This document shows positions 32,980 through 41,319 of a DNA stretch of 64,000 nucleotides, piece after piece; the first letter of the stretch is position 1; every line of letters starts with the position of its first letter. The notes under the pieces were generated by a model. The model was not told the DNA's origin and ran no database searches. It saw only the letters and a list, made by a program, of their open reading frames with translations. A program made the position numbers and the translations under genes. The stretch is from NCBI RefSeq assembly GCF_042684865.1, contig NZ_JBHUML010000002.1:1054001-1118000 (forward strand), written 5' to 3'. Origin of the DNA: Salibacterium lacus (GTDB lineage Bacteria; Bacillota; Bacilli; Bacillales; Marinococcaceae).

Positions 32980-33537
32980 TTACGAATAATAGATAATCAT
33001 CATGAAACGTACCATTTCTTTCGTTTCGTTGATGTATCCATGGTCCACGTCCGCTTCAAAACGAAGGGCGTCTCCTTTTTGCAGTTGGAAGGTGTCGCTG
33101 CCAACGACGACTCCAAGCTCTCCTTTATTTAGGAAAATGTATTCTTCCACCCCTTCCTGGTGGGCATCGGAATAATAGTGACGGTTCGGGGACAGGTCGA
33201 CATAGAACACTTCAAATGGTGTATGGCTGTCTTTTGAAAATACAGGCTTCACATCGAAGCCTCCCCGCTCCCCTTCCAGTGTTTCCAATTCATCAAAGCT
33301 GATTTTTGCAGCAGGCGGGCGTTCCACTTCTACAAATGTCGTAAAAGGGACCTGCAGGCCGTCGGCTATCTTCCAGAGAGTCCCCACGGTTGGATTGGAA
33401 ACCCCGCGCTCCATCTGCCCGAGCATGGGCTTACTTACTCCTGTCCGCTCTGCTGTTTCATCAAGACTAAGCCCTTTTCTGTTTCTAATCTCCCGGAGTT
33501 TCTTTCCAATATGAGCATTGAGCTGGTCTTTTTTCAT
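32980..33537 (-). CDS. XRE-family regulator with cupin domain, divergent from azlCD
   Basis: A 185-residue transcription factor: an N-terminal lambda-repressor-type HTH (residues about 8-62, with GLSLDETAERTGVSKPMLGQMERG) and a C-terminal cupin (about 105-183) that probably senses a small ligand. Such regulators often control the neighbouring permease. The ATG at 33537 follows AAGGTGG. A 24-bp perfect palindrome lies in the gap to azlC. The likely ligand, a branched-chain amino acid or azaleucine-like compound, is inferred from azlCD only. Confidence 0.88.
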   Translation of the reverse strand: MKKDQLNAHIGKKLREIRNRKGLSLDETAERTGVSKPMLGQMERGVSNPTVGTLWKIADGLQVPFTTFVEVERPPAAKISFDELETLEGERGGFDVKPVFSKDSHTPFEVFYVDLSPNRHYYSDAHQEGVEEYIFLNKGELGVVVGSDTFQLQKGDALRFEADVDHGYINETKEMVRFMMIIYYS

Positions 33538-33553
33538 TTGCACCACCTTGACG

Positions 33554-33577
33554 TATTGTATGTTATAACATACAATA
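33554..33577. promoter_or_regulatory. 24-bp palindromic operator between the XRE-cupin regulator and azlC
   Basis: The half TATTGTATGTTA is followed directly by its exact complement TAACATACAATA. It starts 17 nt upstream of the regulator and 72 nt before the azlC start, among TATA-rich sequence suited to divergent promoters. It is the natural site for autoregulation by the XRE-cupin protein. Confidence 0.8.
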
Positions 33578-33648
33578 ATTATACTATAACACAATTCCGG
33601 TGTCACCCTGTGAAACAGAAGTTTCACAAGATAGAAAGGAGGCCTCTG

Positions 33649-34377
33649 TTGAAAGAGTTATCTATGACCGGATCATTCCACCCATTTGTATACGGCTTGA
33701 AAGACGGATCTTCCATTGCGCTTGGTTATGTTCCAGCAGCCATAACGTTTGGATTTATTGCCCAGACTGTTCCATTAACAGCCCTTGAAACGCTGCTGAT
33801 GAGCATGCTCGTGTTTGCCGGAGCTGCCCAGTACATGGCTCTCAGCCTGCTTGCAGCAGGGACTGGAGCGTTTGAAATCATTTTCACGACCTTCATCGTC
33901 AATATCCGGCATTTACTTATGAGCGCTTCTTTAAATGAAAAGGTGCTCCCGGACCACCCGTTAAAAAAAGCCGGATACGCGTTTGGTATTACAGATGAAG
34001 TCTTTGCTGTCACTTCCATGAAAGAAGGAACAATCAGCTCCGCTTACATTTACGGTGTTTTTTTGATTTCCTACATAAGCTGGGCCGGCTTTTCAGCGGC
34101 GGGACACAGTATCGGCGATCTGCTTCCTTCTATGTTACAACAGAGCCTTACATTTGCACTGTACGCTCTGTTTATCGCATTACTTACCCCTTCCTTAAAA
34201 AAACACCGGAAAGTGATTTTTCTAGCCTGCCTGGCAGCGGTAATGAACAGTCTCTTTTCATTATGGATCGCCGAAGGCTGGGCTCTGATTCTTTCCGTTA
34301 TTTTGTCCGCAGTGCTTATAGAATGGGCTGCGCCTCAGGACATGGAAACTCAGCAGGATGTAAAGGAGGAGTCTTGA
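33649..34377 (+). CDS. azlC: AzlC branched-chain amino-acid exporter large subunit
   Basis: A 242-residue membrane protein of the AzlC family, which with AzlD exports branched-chain amino acids or the analogue azaleucine. The conserved IALGYVPAAITFGF and FAGAAQYMA segments of the first helices and NIRHLLMSASL are visible. The start is TTG at 33649, 6 nt after AGGAGG; an ATG five codons later is farther from the site. azlD follows with no gap. Confidence 0.92.
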   Translation: MKELSMTGSFHPFVYGLKDGSSIALGYVPAAITFGFIAQTVPLTALETLLMSMLVFAGAAQYMALSLLAAGTGAFEIIFTTFIVNIRHLLMSASLNEKVLPDHPLKKAGYAFGITDEVFAVTSMKEGTISSAYIYGVFLISYISWAGFSAAGHSIGDLLPSMLQQSLTFALYALFIALLTPSLKKHRKVIFLACLAAVMNSLFSLWIAEGWALILSVILSAVLIEWAAPQDMETQQDVKEES

Positions 34378-34698
34378 ATGTCCCGGGAAATCATCATCAT
34401 CATTGCCGGCATGGCTTTGGTAACCTACATTCCAAGAATGCTTCCGTTTATCTTCTTTCGTACGGAAAAAATCCCTCCGAAAATAGAAGGGATTCTAAAA
34501 AATGTGCCTTATGCTGCGCTTGGAGCTCTTATTTTCCCTGGAGCGGTATTCATTCACGATAATCCATTGTTTGGAATCACCGGTATTGCTGCAGCCTTTC
34601 TGATTTCGCTTGCCGGAGGCGGGTTGATTGTAGTCGTCCTTGGATCCATCGCTGTACTTACCATTCTCACCCCCCTATTTCAGGGAGTTCTGTTTTAA
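34378..34698 (+). CDS. azlD: AzlD small subunit of branched-chain amino-acid exporter
   Basis: A 106-residue protein with three or four hydrophobic helices and the AzlD signature YIPRMLPF and LKNVPYAALGALIFPG. Its ATG immediately follows the azlC stop, so translation is coupled. It ends 4 nt inside the convergent YitT-family gene. Confidence 0.92.
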   Translation: MSREIIIIIAGMALVTYIPRMLPFIFFRTEKIPPKIEGILKNVPYAALGALIFPGAVFIHDNPLFGITGIAAAFLISLAGGGLIVVVLGSIAVLTILTPLFQGVLF

Positions 34699-35540
34699 TT
34701 ATCTCTACGGAACATGCCAAAGATTTCGGTCGTCGTAACAATATTGGTGAAAGCACTTGGATCCACTTCTTCAATGACCTCCCGCAGCGCAAAGAGCTCG
34801 TACCTTGTAATAACAATCATCAATACTTCTTTTTCACTGTAATCATACCCGCCTTTAGCAGGTATTCTTGTAATCCCGCGGGTAATATGCTGATGAATCG
34901 CTTCGCGCAGAGCATCCGGCTGTTTTGTCACAATCATGGCCGTGACCTTCACGTGACGCGTGTGGATGGTGTCAATCACACGGGAACTGACATACACAGC
35001 CAGAAGGGTGTACAGCGCACTTTCCCAGTTAAATAGCAGGCCGGCCGCGAGCACAATAATGCCGTTCAACATAAAGAAATAGGTTCCGACCGGCCGGTCA
35101 CTGAATCGTGCGAGTACGAGCGCAACAATATCCAGCCCACCGGCAGATGCGCCCCATTTCAATGGTAAAGCCGCTCCCATAGCCGTGATAACACCACCAA
35201 ATACAGCGTTCAGCAAAATATCTTCCGATGGCGCCTCCACTGGTACGATTTCAAGAAAAAACGTCGTCAGTGCAACATGCAGGAAACTGTAGAAGGTGAA
35301 CAATTTCCCTACTTTATACCAACCGAGGAGAGCAATGGGGATGTTGACAAGCAGCAAAAACACACCGGTGGAAAGTGGAAAAAGGGCCGCAAGCAGCTGT
35401 GCAATCCCTGTCGCACCGTTTGAAAAGACATCAGCGGGTATCAAAAACGTGTTCAATCCAACGGCCATCACCAAGGTGGAAATAACAATGATTAGAACTT
35501 TCTGTAATTCTTTGAGTATTGTTGAATTTCTTGTAATCAT
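34695..35540 (-). CDS. YitT-family membrane protein (DUF161/DUF2179)
   Basis: A 281-residue protein with five to six transmembrane helices in residues 10-175 and a C-terminal soluble DUF2179 domain (about 195-278, containing AIHQHITRGITRIPAKGGYDYSEKE). Members are common in Bacillaceae, several copies per genome; the function is unknown, some are linked to transport. The start at 35540 follows AAGGTGG. It overlaps azlD by 4 nt tail to tail. Confidence 0.88.
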   Translation of the reverse strand: MITRNSTILKELQKVLIIVISTLVMAVGLNTFLIPADVFSNGATGIAQLLAALFPLSTGVFLLLVNIPIALLGWYKVGKLFTFYSFLHVALTTFFLEIVPVEAPSEDILLNAVFGGVITAMGAALPLKWGASAGGLDIVALVLARFSDRPVGTYFFMLNGIIVLAAGLLFNWESALYTLLAVYVSSRVIDTIHTRHVKVTAMIVTKQPDALREAIHQHITRGITRIPAKGGYDYSEKEVLMIVITRYELFALREVIEEVDPSAFTNIVTTTEIFGMFRRDN

Positions 35541-35877
35541 GGAAGAGCCCACCACCTTATAGCTTGTTGCTGAATAGGTTGAACCGCCCGGCCTGTCAAA
35601 AACAGTTTCATCTAAAGACAGCACACTTCACCGGCAGAATATTACTGTCGTTGTTTATCGCGGATTTTTCAGGCAAAACCTCACGCCGTTTATGTATGCC
35701 TGTATCATGAGAGCCGGTTTTTATGTCGTGTACAACCAGCAGGTATTATTGTTTTCAAACAACGAGTTCCGTTCCATTGTACTTTAAACCTTACGGGGTT
35801 AAAAGGAAAAACCATTCTCTTTTTCCGCCCGCCGGTTCTTTTTGGGGACACAGCCGATCCCGGCCGTTTTGTCATGT
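35541..35877. other. Intergenic region without recognised features
   Basis: About 340 bases between the YitT gene and the terminator of the YtxH-like gene. Short open frames exist on both strands but lack ribosome sites and have no recognisable composition. I see no conserved RNA or clear repeat. Confidence 0.35.
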
Positions 35878-35915
35878 AAAAACTGCTGTACCGTCTTTCA
35901 TTCGGGCACAGCAGT
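35878..35915 (-). terminator. Terminator after the YtxH-like gene
   Basis: Arms ACTGCTGT and ACAGCAGT with additional GCCCG/CGG pairing inside, followed by TTTTTAC on the minus strand, 12 nt after the stop. Confidence 0.82.
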
Positions 35916-35927
35916 AACAACTTGGTT

Positions 35928-36239
35928 CTATTTGTTATCCTTTATCGTAGTATGAACCGGTTCTTCCCCTTTTTCTTCTGCTTTATCAAAATGATGCACA
36001 GAATGCACGGCACCTTCTGATACCATTTCATTGTCTTCGAAATCATAAGGACCCGAGTGACCTACTTTTTCGTTCAATTCCTGATCTTCATCTTCTTTTG
36101 TCTTCCCGGTCCATTTCGCAACGGTATGCTTTGATACATCCTTCACTTTTTCTCTTTTTTTCTCATCCATTAAGAAATAAGTGGCGGTTCCAACAGCGCC
36201 TGCTACTACTGAGGGCATAAGCAAACTGCATTTTTTCAT
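35928..36239 (-). CDS. Acidic YtxH-like small membrane-associated protein
   Basis: 103 residues: a hydrophobic N-terminus with small residues (6-23, VVAGAVGTATYFLM) like the YtxH/general stress family, a Lys-rich stretch and then a strongly acidic, His-containing tail. GCGGAGGTG precedes the ATG. Upstream GTTTA with GGGGAA 12 nt later faintly resembles a SigB promoter, which would suit a stress protein, but the match is poor. Function unknown. Confidence 0.65.
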   Translation of the reverse strand: MKKCSLLMPSVVAGAVGTATYFLMDEKKREKVKDVSKHTVAKWTGKTKEDEDQELNEKVGHSGPYDFEDNEMVSEGAVHSVHHFDKAEEKGEEPVHTTIKDNK

Positions 36240-36324
36240 AATTACACCTCCGCATTGTGCCTGAATAATTTTTCAGTTTTCACTCTTCGTCTTTTTCCCC
36301 GTTTGCTTTACAATAAACCTCTGT

Positions 36325-37224
36325 TTATCTTTCATACCCTTCGAGTTGAAAATCCCATATACCGATTCGTTCCACTTCCTCTTCTTCATTGGCGATGAAC
36401 CATAAACTTCCGTCACTAACGTGATAAATGTACACCTTCTTGCCGTCGATTGTCTGTTCGATATATTCAGAGCCGTGCAGGCGCCGGACGTCAAACAGTG
36501 TGTCACCGACCGCTGCTCCTTTTGCGGTCTCAAAATCAGAGGAAGAAAAAATCATGTATGTTAATTCGTCGTCTATGATTTCCAACTGCATATCCGGTAC
36601 TTCACCGGAGCGTTCTTCTCCGTAACGGTTCGTGTAAGTAAATTCATGCATGTCCCCGTGAAAACCGATATAGTCTGAAGGTTTGCCGAATCCGGTCTTC
36701 CAGTCAATAGTCAATGTGTCATCCACTTCCTCCATGGAATCGCCAATACGCATATCACCTACTGTCAGGAGGTCGGCGGTTTCAAGGTGCAGACGTCCGG
36801 GGTTATCGAGCCATTCCGCCCGGATACCCAGTTCCTGAATGTTGGAAACTCTTACTACTTCCTGCCCGTCCACCTCTTCAATATAATCCTGCTCTTCCAG
36901 GAAATCAAATGATGATTCTCCTTCGTACGGAACGTTACGATCTATATCTTCCTTATCGTTCATCACCTGTACTGCCGCTTGTATAGGAACATACAATATA
37001 CCTTTTTGAAAGACCGGACCTCCGGTGTAAGTCTGGAGCTGCCCATCTATGTACAAATCATGCTCCAGTCTGTTTTCTTCCGCTTCTTCTCCCTGCTGCT
37101 CAGTATCCCCTGCATTCCCTGCATTCCCTGCATCTGTCTGAAACAAAGCGCGGGCATCCGCTTTTCCTGCCGAAAACAAAAGGCCAAGTGTCATCAAACA
37201 TCCCAATATCATTCTAATGTTCAC
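36325..37224 (-). CDS. Secreted protein with copper-amine-oxidase-like N-terminal domain
   Basis: A 299-residue exported protein: signal peptide at residues 1-24 (ending GKADARA), a short NAGNAG repeat encoded by a repeated 9-mer, then a copper amine oxidase N-terminal-like repeat (LYIDGQLQTYTG, FQKGILYVPIQAA), which in Bacilli is a cell-wall or protein-binding module. The C-terminal half carries DMRIGDSMEEVDD and AVGDTLFDVRRLHG, two related repeats. Start GTG at 37224 is 7 nt after GAGGGGAG. Strongly acidic overall. Function unknown. Confidence 0.8.
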   Translation of the reverse strand: MNIRMILGCLMTLGLLFSAGKADARALFQTDAGNAGNAGDTEQQGEEAEENRLEHDLYIDGQLQTYTGGPVFQKGILYVPIQAAVQVMNDKEDIDRNVPYEGESSFDFLEEQDYIEEVDGQEVVRVSNIQELGIRAEWLDNPGRLHLETADLLTVGDMRIGDSMEEVDDTLTIDWKTGFGKPSDYIGFHGDMHEFTYTNRYGEERSGEVPDMQLEIIDDELTYMIFSSSDFETAKGAAVGDTLFDVRRLHGSEYIEQTIDGKKVYIYHVSDGSLWFIANEEEEVERIGIWDFQLEGYER

Positions 37225-37275
37225 GTGCCATCTCCCCTCCCTCGTCCCTTTCCTTTGCATTTGTGTTTCTTTTAG

Positions 37276-37307
37276 AAAAAAAAGGCTCTATTCGAGCCTT
37301 TTTTTTT
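37276..37307. terminator. Terminator of the rhodanese gene
   Basis: Perfect arms AAAAAAAAGGCTC and GAGCCTTTTTTTT with a 5-nt loop. It starts right after the rhodanese stop codon on the minus strand and would also work on the plus strand. Confidence 0.93.
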
Positions 37308-37677
37308 ACTTATACAATCTGCCTATATCATCCTGCACCGGGTTTTCCATGCCGGTGTTCATTTCATCATCCCATGCGAGCATTCCACCGGCGAAATTCT
37401 TTACATTCTCGATGCCGTTGTCTTTAAAATACAGAGCCGTATGCTGACTCCGGCCGCCGCTGCGGCAGACAAGCAGGTACTCTCTGTCTTTATCGAGCTG
37501 ATCAACAACTTCCGGAACCTGATTCATGGGAAGCAGCGGCACTCCTGGAATATGACCTTCAACGTATTCCGAAGGTTCCCGTACATCAATGACAATCGGA
37601 TTTTTTTCATTTTTTTCGCTGATACTTTTCACTTCTTCTTTTTCCAGTTGTTCAATGCCATCCAATTCGTATCCCAT
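37306..37677 (-). CDS. Rhodanese-like sulfurtransferase domain protein
   Basis: 123 residues, single rhodanese domain. The active-site loop CRSGGRS has its Cys at residue 71, after IDVREPSEYVEGHIPG (CH2A motif, residues 29-44). It moves sulfane sulfur to an acceptor such as a thiol protein or cyanide; the partner is unknown. The last 25 residues extend beyond the fold. Confidence 0.9.
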   Translation of the reverse strand: MGYELDGIEQLEKEEVKSISEKNEKNPIVIDVREPSEYVEGHIPGVPLLPMNQVPEVVDQLDKDREYLLVCRSGGRSQHTALYFKDNGIENVKNFAGGMLAWDDEMNTGMENPVQDDIGRLYK

Positions 37678-37707
37678 ATTTATCTCCTTTCTCTTTAAAC
37701 CTGCCCT

Positions 37708-38802
37708 TTACGTTGTATCTTCCGGCGGCTTGTTTCTTAACTTTAACAATCTGTACGTATGACTGACAACTACTTTGCCGACCGCATAGGCCGGAACTGC
37801 CAGGAGTAGCCCTACAATACCGGCAAAATTGGAAGCAACCAGCAGCAGCAGGATGATAGTTAAAGGGTGGATATCAAGTTTGCGTCCCATAACCTGCGGA
37901 GAAATAAGGTTGCTCTCAATCTGCTGCACAATGACAACAACGATAATGACAAGCAGTGCCATAAAGGGTGATGTGAGCAGTCCGACGATGACACCTGGAA
38001 GAGTGCCGATCCAAGGACCCAAAAATGGAATAACATTAAAAAACATCGCTGCCGCAGCCAGTACAAGCGGATAATCGAGTCCGATAATGACATATCCGAT
38101 AAACACACAGATACCCACAAAAAAGCTGACGATTATCTGTCCCTGAATGTAGGAACTTAACGCTTCGTCCATGTCTCCGAGAATACGGCGTCCTTCTTTT
38201 TCCTGTTTAGCAGGCAGAAGCCGCAGAATAAAATTTGGTGCTTTTTTTCCTTCTTTGAGCATGTAGTACAGAATGAACGGCAGAATGAGAATGATAATAA
38301 CAACATTTGTAATCATTCCTACTACATTTGCGATATTACTCCCAATATCTGAAAACAGTTGATTGGCATATTCACCTGCCCGTGTCGTTACTTCCCGCCA
38401 GGAAAAGTCCATTTCAGCGATAAAGTTGTTGAACCATTCCTGATTCTGCAGATTAACAATCATCCGTTGTGCTTCGTTCATAAGCGCGGGCGCATTTTTC
38501 ACAAGATTATTGAACTGGTTCTGAAGCGCCGGCCCTACTGCGAACACAAGCAGCACCAGCAGACCAATAATAATGATATACAGCAGAAGAATGGCCAGGC
38601 TTTTCGGCAGTTTCCAGGAAAGGACGTTCACCACCGGCCGAAACAGATAAAACAGCACCCCTGCAATGACGATAGGGGCAAACAAGGTGGAAAACAGAAC
38701 AACCAGGGGCTGGAATATAAAATCCACCAATGTTCCGAGATATACAATCAATAATACAATAATCAACCCGTAGCCGAGTCGAAAATATTTTCCCTCCGGC
38801 AT
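37708..38802 (-). CDS. AI-2E family transporter (PerM/YtvI type)
   Basis: A 364-residue membrane protein with about eight helices and the family core FILYYMLKEGKK, followed by the conserved PFLGPWIGTLPGVIVGL region. Members are annotated as autoinducer-2 exporters but include Na+/H+ antiporters in halophilic Bacilli and YtvI-like proteins, so the substrate is open. The rhodanese gene follows after 30 nt on the same strand. Confidence 0.9.
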   Translation of the reverse strand: MPEGKYFRLGYGLIIVLLIVYLGTLVDFIFQPLVVLFSTLFAPIVIAGVLFYLFRPVVNVLSWKLPKSLAILLLYIIIIGLLVLLVFAVGPALQNQFNNLVKNAPALMNEAQRMIVNLQNQEWFNNFIAEMDFSWREVTTRAGEYANQLFSDIGSNIANVVGMITNVVIIILILPFILYYMLKEGKKAPNFILRLLPAKQEKEGRRILGDMDEALSSYIQGQIIVSFFVGICVFIGYVIIGLDYPLVLAAAAMFFNVIPFLGPWIGTLPGVIVGLLTSPFMALLVIIVVVIVQQIESNLISPQVMGRKLDIHPLTIILLLLVASNFAGIVGLLLAVPAYAVGKVVVSHTYRLLKLRNKPPEDTT

Positions 38803-38950
38803 GCCATCACCACATTACTTAATGATTTTATTGTTCCATTGTACCATATATTTACTTGCAAATATGGGTATGTTTACGCTTTTCTATAGATAAATTCCGC
38901 GATTCTTAGTAGCATGAATGTAACAATGTTGAAGAAAGGGTCGTGCTGTC

Positions 38951-39847
38951 ATGCTGAACACATTGAAACGTCTTTTTCCTTCCACCGTGTATGAAAAAGA
39001 CCTCACTGCTACCGAGCGCGAATATTATACTATTTTTCACTCCAGCCGTTTTCCCGAAGCCTTTGCGATTGAAACCGGGGAATTGAGTGAAAGGGATCAG
39101 CAGCTTCTTTTGCTTTCTTTTGACCTGCAGAGTAAAGAAGCTCCGTTTCAAAGCGGGAATCGTGAGTGGTTCACCTACTTTGCAGACGGCGGCGAACGGC
39201 CGGACTCCCTGTCCCAGTATTCTTCGTTCCGATTGTATTATCTTGAAGGGCGAAAACTTTATGAAAATCAGTCCGACCTTGGAGAAGCCATTCGGTATTA
39301 TTTCAATGAACAAGTGAGGACTGTTTTCATCAACAGGGAGTTTCTTCTTGTACTCGTGCCTGAACATTCATCCGAAGAAACCTCCCTGTTTCATGCCGGC
39401 GAACTTGCCGGTATCCTCGCTGCCGATTTACTGCTGGACGTATTTATTTATGAAGGCAGACGCGTCCACGTGGAGGAAAATATAAAAAAGATTTTTGCAC
39501 AGGAGAAAAGACTCTTCCAGCTTTCACGTTCGCTTTTTCCAAAAGAACGAACGTTTCAGGGATATGAAATGCTTCCTTTTGTCCTTGCGCTTCTGGAGGA
39601 ACACGAACAAAGAGAACTTTATCACTATGCGCTCGCCGGACTTGAAAAAGAATCAGAACTGGTTGAAACCCTGTATCACTTCTTCCTCTGTAACTTAAAC
39701 CGGAGCCTTACGGCAAAGGAACTTCATATGCACCGCAACACCCTGCAGTACAGACTCGATAAAATTTTTGAAAGAACCGGCATCGACATGAAACAGTTTG
39801 CCAACGCAGCTGCTTTGTATGTACTGATCAGAAAACTCGAAAGATAA
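38951..39847 (+). CDS. PucR/CdaR-type transcriptional regulator
   Basis: 298 residues with a C-terminal PucR-type HTH (about 240-296, containing NRSLTAKELHMHRNTLQYRLDKI) and an N-terminal part of unknown ligand. It is shorter than PucR and lacks a recognisable GAF or PAS domain. The ATG at 38951 is preceded by AAGAAAGG. The divergent neighbour is the AI-2E gene, the next downstream the sugar ABC ATPase. Target unknown. Confidence 0.82.
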   Translation: MLNTLKRLFPSTVYEKDLTATEREYYTIFHSSRFPEAFAIETGELSERDQQLLLLSFDLQSKEAPFQSGNREWFTYFADGGERPDSLSQYSSFRLYYLEGRKLYENQSDLGEAIRYYFNEQVRTVFINREFLLVLVPEHSSEETSLFHAGELAGILAADLLLDVFIYEGRRVHVEENIKKIFAQEKRLFQLSRSLFPKERTFQGYEMLPFVLALLEEHEQRELYHYALAGLEKESELVETLYHFFLCNLNRSLTAKELHMHRNTLQYRLDKIFERTGIDMKQFANAAALYVLIRKLER

Positions 39848-39913
39848 ACGTAAACGCAGGGCTTATGCATCGTGCACAAAAGACATCGCTTCCATTTTGG
39901 GCAGTTGTTCTAT

Positions 39914-39941
39914 ATGAAAACGCTTCCTGTTACGCTATACT
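39914..39941 (+). promoter_or_regulatory. CcpA cre site over the promoter of the sugar-ABC ATPase gene
   Basis: ATGAAAACGCTTCCT (39914-39928) matches the cre consensus WTGNAANCGNWNNCW at every position. It lies immediately before TATACT (39936-39941), the likely -10 box, so the cre covers the -35 region and would give carbon-catabolite repression. Confidence 0.75.
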
Positions 39942-39986
39942 ACGAATTAATTCATAACATTAATCACAAAAAGGAGCGGGGACAAA

Positions 39987-41087
39987 ATGGCGGAAATTGC
40001 AATGAACCAAATCAAGAAAGTATATGATGGCGGAGAAGCGGCGGTTGATGATTTTAATCTCAAAGTGGAAGATAAGGAGTTTATCGTATTTGTCGGTCCT
40101 TCCGGGTGCGGAAAGTCAACCACTCTGCGGATGATTGCAGGACTTGAAGATATCACAGAAGGCGACCTGCTGATTGACGACAAACGAATGAATGAAGTTC
40201 CACCAAAAGACCGGGACATTGCGATGGTATTTCAAAACTATGCACTATATCCCCATATGAACGTGTATGACAATATGGCATTCGGTCTGAAACTACGTAA
40301 ATTCAAAAAAGAACACATAAAAGAACGCGTGGATAACGCTGCCTCCATTCTCGGACTTGAAGAATATCTGGACCGGAAACCGAAAGCGCTCTCCGGTGGT
40401 CAGCGTCAGCGTGTTGCTCTTGGCCGTGCTATTGTCCGCGATCCAAAGGTGTTCCTGATGGATGAACCTCTTTCCAACCTGGACGCCAAGCTGCGTGTAC
40501 AGATGCGTGCAGAAATCATCAAACTCCATAAACGCCTGGATTCTACTACAATATATGTTACCCACGACCAGACCGAAGCTATGACGATGGCAACCCGTAT
40601 CGTCATCCTAAAAGACGGCATCATCCAGCAGGTCGGAAGTCCGAAGGAAGTGTACGAAAGTCCGGAAAACCTTTTCGTCGGCGGTTTCATCGGGTCACCA
40701 GCCATGAACTTTCTCGAAGGCAAACTTGAAGGGAATTACTTTAATATTGGAAATAATATTTCCATCGGCGTTCCGGAAGGGAAAATGAAAATACTCCGGG
40801 AACAGGGATTTGAAAACAAATCGCTTCTCATGGGCATTCGTCCGGAAGATATTCACGACGAGCCTTTGTTTCTCGAATCATCGCCGGAATCCAAGGTGTC
40901 GCTTCCGATTGAGGTGGCGGAGATGAATGGTGCTGAAATTATTCTTTATAGTACAGTCGGAGGACAGCAGCTGATAGCGAGAGTCGACTCCCGTTCGGAA
41001 ATTGAAGCGGACACTACAGTCGAAATGGCCTTTGACATGAACAAAGTGCACTTCTTCGATCCTGAATCAGAAGCACGCATCCGCTGA
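39987..41087 (+). CDS. msmX: Sugar ABC transporter ATP-binding protein (MsmX/UgpC type)
   Basis: A 366-residue ATPase that can energise several carbohydrate importers. Walker A GPSGCGKST (37-45), signature LSGGQ (135-139), Walker B VFLMDE (155-160), Q-loop in VFQNYALYPHM, and a C-terminal OB/TOBE domain (from about 240) where regulators and partner permeases contact it. No permease or binding protein is adjacent, as for MsmX of B. subtilis, which is shared by multiple systems. A cre site overlaps its promoter. Confidence 0.93.
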   Translation: MAEIAMNQIKKVYDGGEAAVDDFNLKVEDKEFIVFVGPSGCGKSTTLRMIAGLEDITEGDLLIDDKRMNEVPPKDRDIAMVFQNYALYPHMNVYDNMAFGLKLRKFKKEHIKERVDNAASILGLEEYLDRKPKALSGGQRQRVALGRAIVRDPKVFLMDEPLSNLDAKLRVQMRAEIIKLHKRLDSTTIYVTHDQTEAMTMATRIVILKDGIIQQVGSPKEVYESPENLFVGGFIGSPAMNFLEGKLEGNYFNIGNNISIGVPEGKMKILREQGFENKSLLMGIRPEDIHDEPLFLESSPESKVSLPIEVAEMNGAEIILYSTVGGQQLIARVDSRSEIEADTTVEMAFDMNKVHFFDPESEARIR

Positions 41088-41115
41088 TACGTTTCCCGGC
41101 CCTGCCGTCAAACGT

Positions 41116-41154
41116 AAAAAAAGCCTTTCGATACTGTTTCGAAAGGCTTTTTTT
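41116..41154 (+). terminator. Terminator of the ABC ATPase gene
   Basis: Perfect 16-bp arms AAAAAAAGCCTTTCGA and TCGAAAGGCTTTTTTT around a 7-nt loop, 29 nt after the stop. Confidence 0.95.
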
Positions 41155-41222
41155 ACTGGTCAAATTTTTTATCAAGCCGGCTTTTGATACACAAAACATT
41201 GGAATGTTTTCCGTTTATTTTT

Positions 41223-41252
41223 TTGACTATTATGAACAATAATTGTTATACT
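41223..41252 (+). promoter_or_regulatory. Promoter of the KamA-like gene with an inverted repeat in the spacer
   Basis: TTGACT (41223-41228) and extended TGTTATACT (TATACT at 41247-41252) are 18 nt apart. The spacer carries the perfect inverted repeat AACAAT-A-ATTGTT (41235-41247), a likely binding site for an unidentified regulator. Confidence 0.7.
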
Positions 41253-41319
41253 TTTACTGTTTGTACCAGTACTTTTTACGTTTGTTGATTCTCATAAAAG
41301 AAAGGTGATGATACGAAAC

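Noticed and set aside
35705..35920. Open frames on both strands between the YitT and YtxH-like genes
   Set aside because: No ribosome sites and overlapping antisense frames; nothing recognisable in the translations.
36240..36324. SigB promoter before the YtxH-like gene
   Set aside because: GTTTAT-12-GGGGAA deviates too much from GTTTAA-N12-14-GGGTAT to list as a feature.
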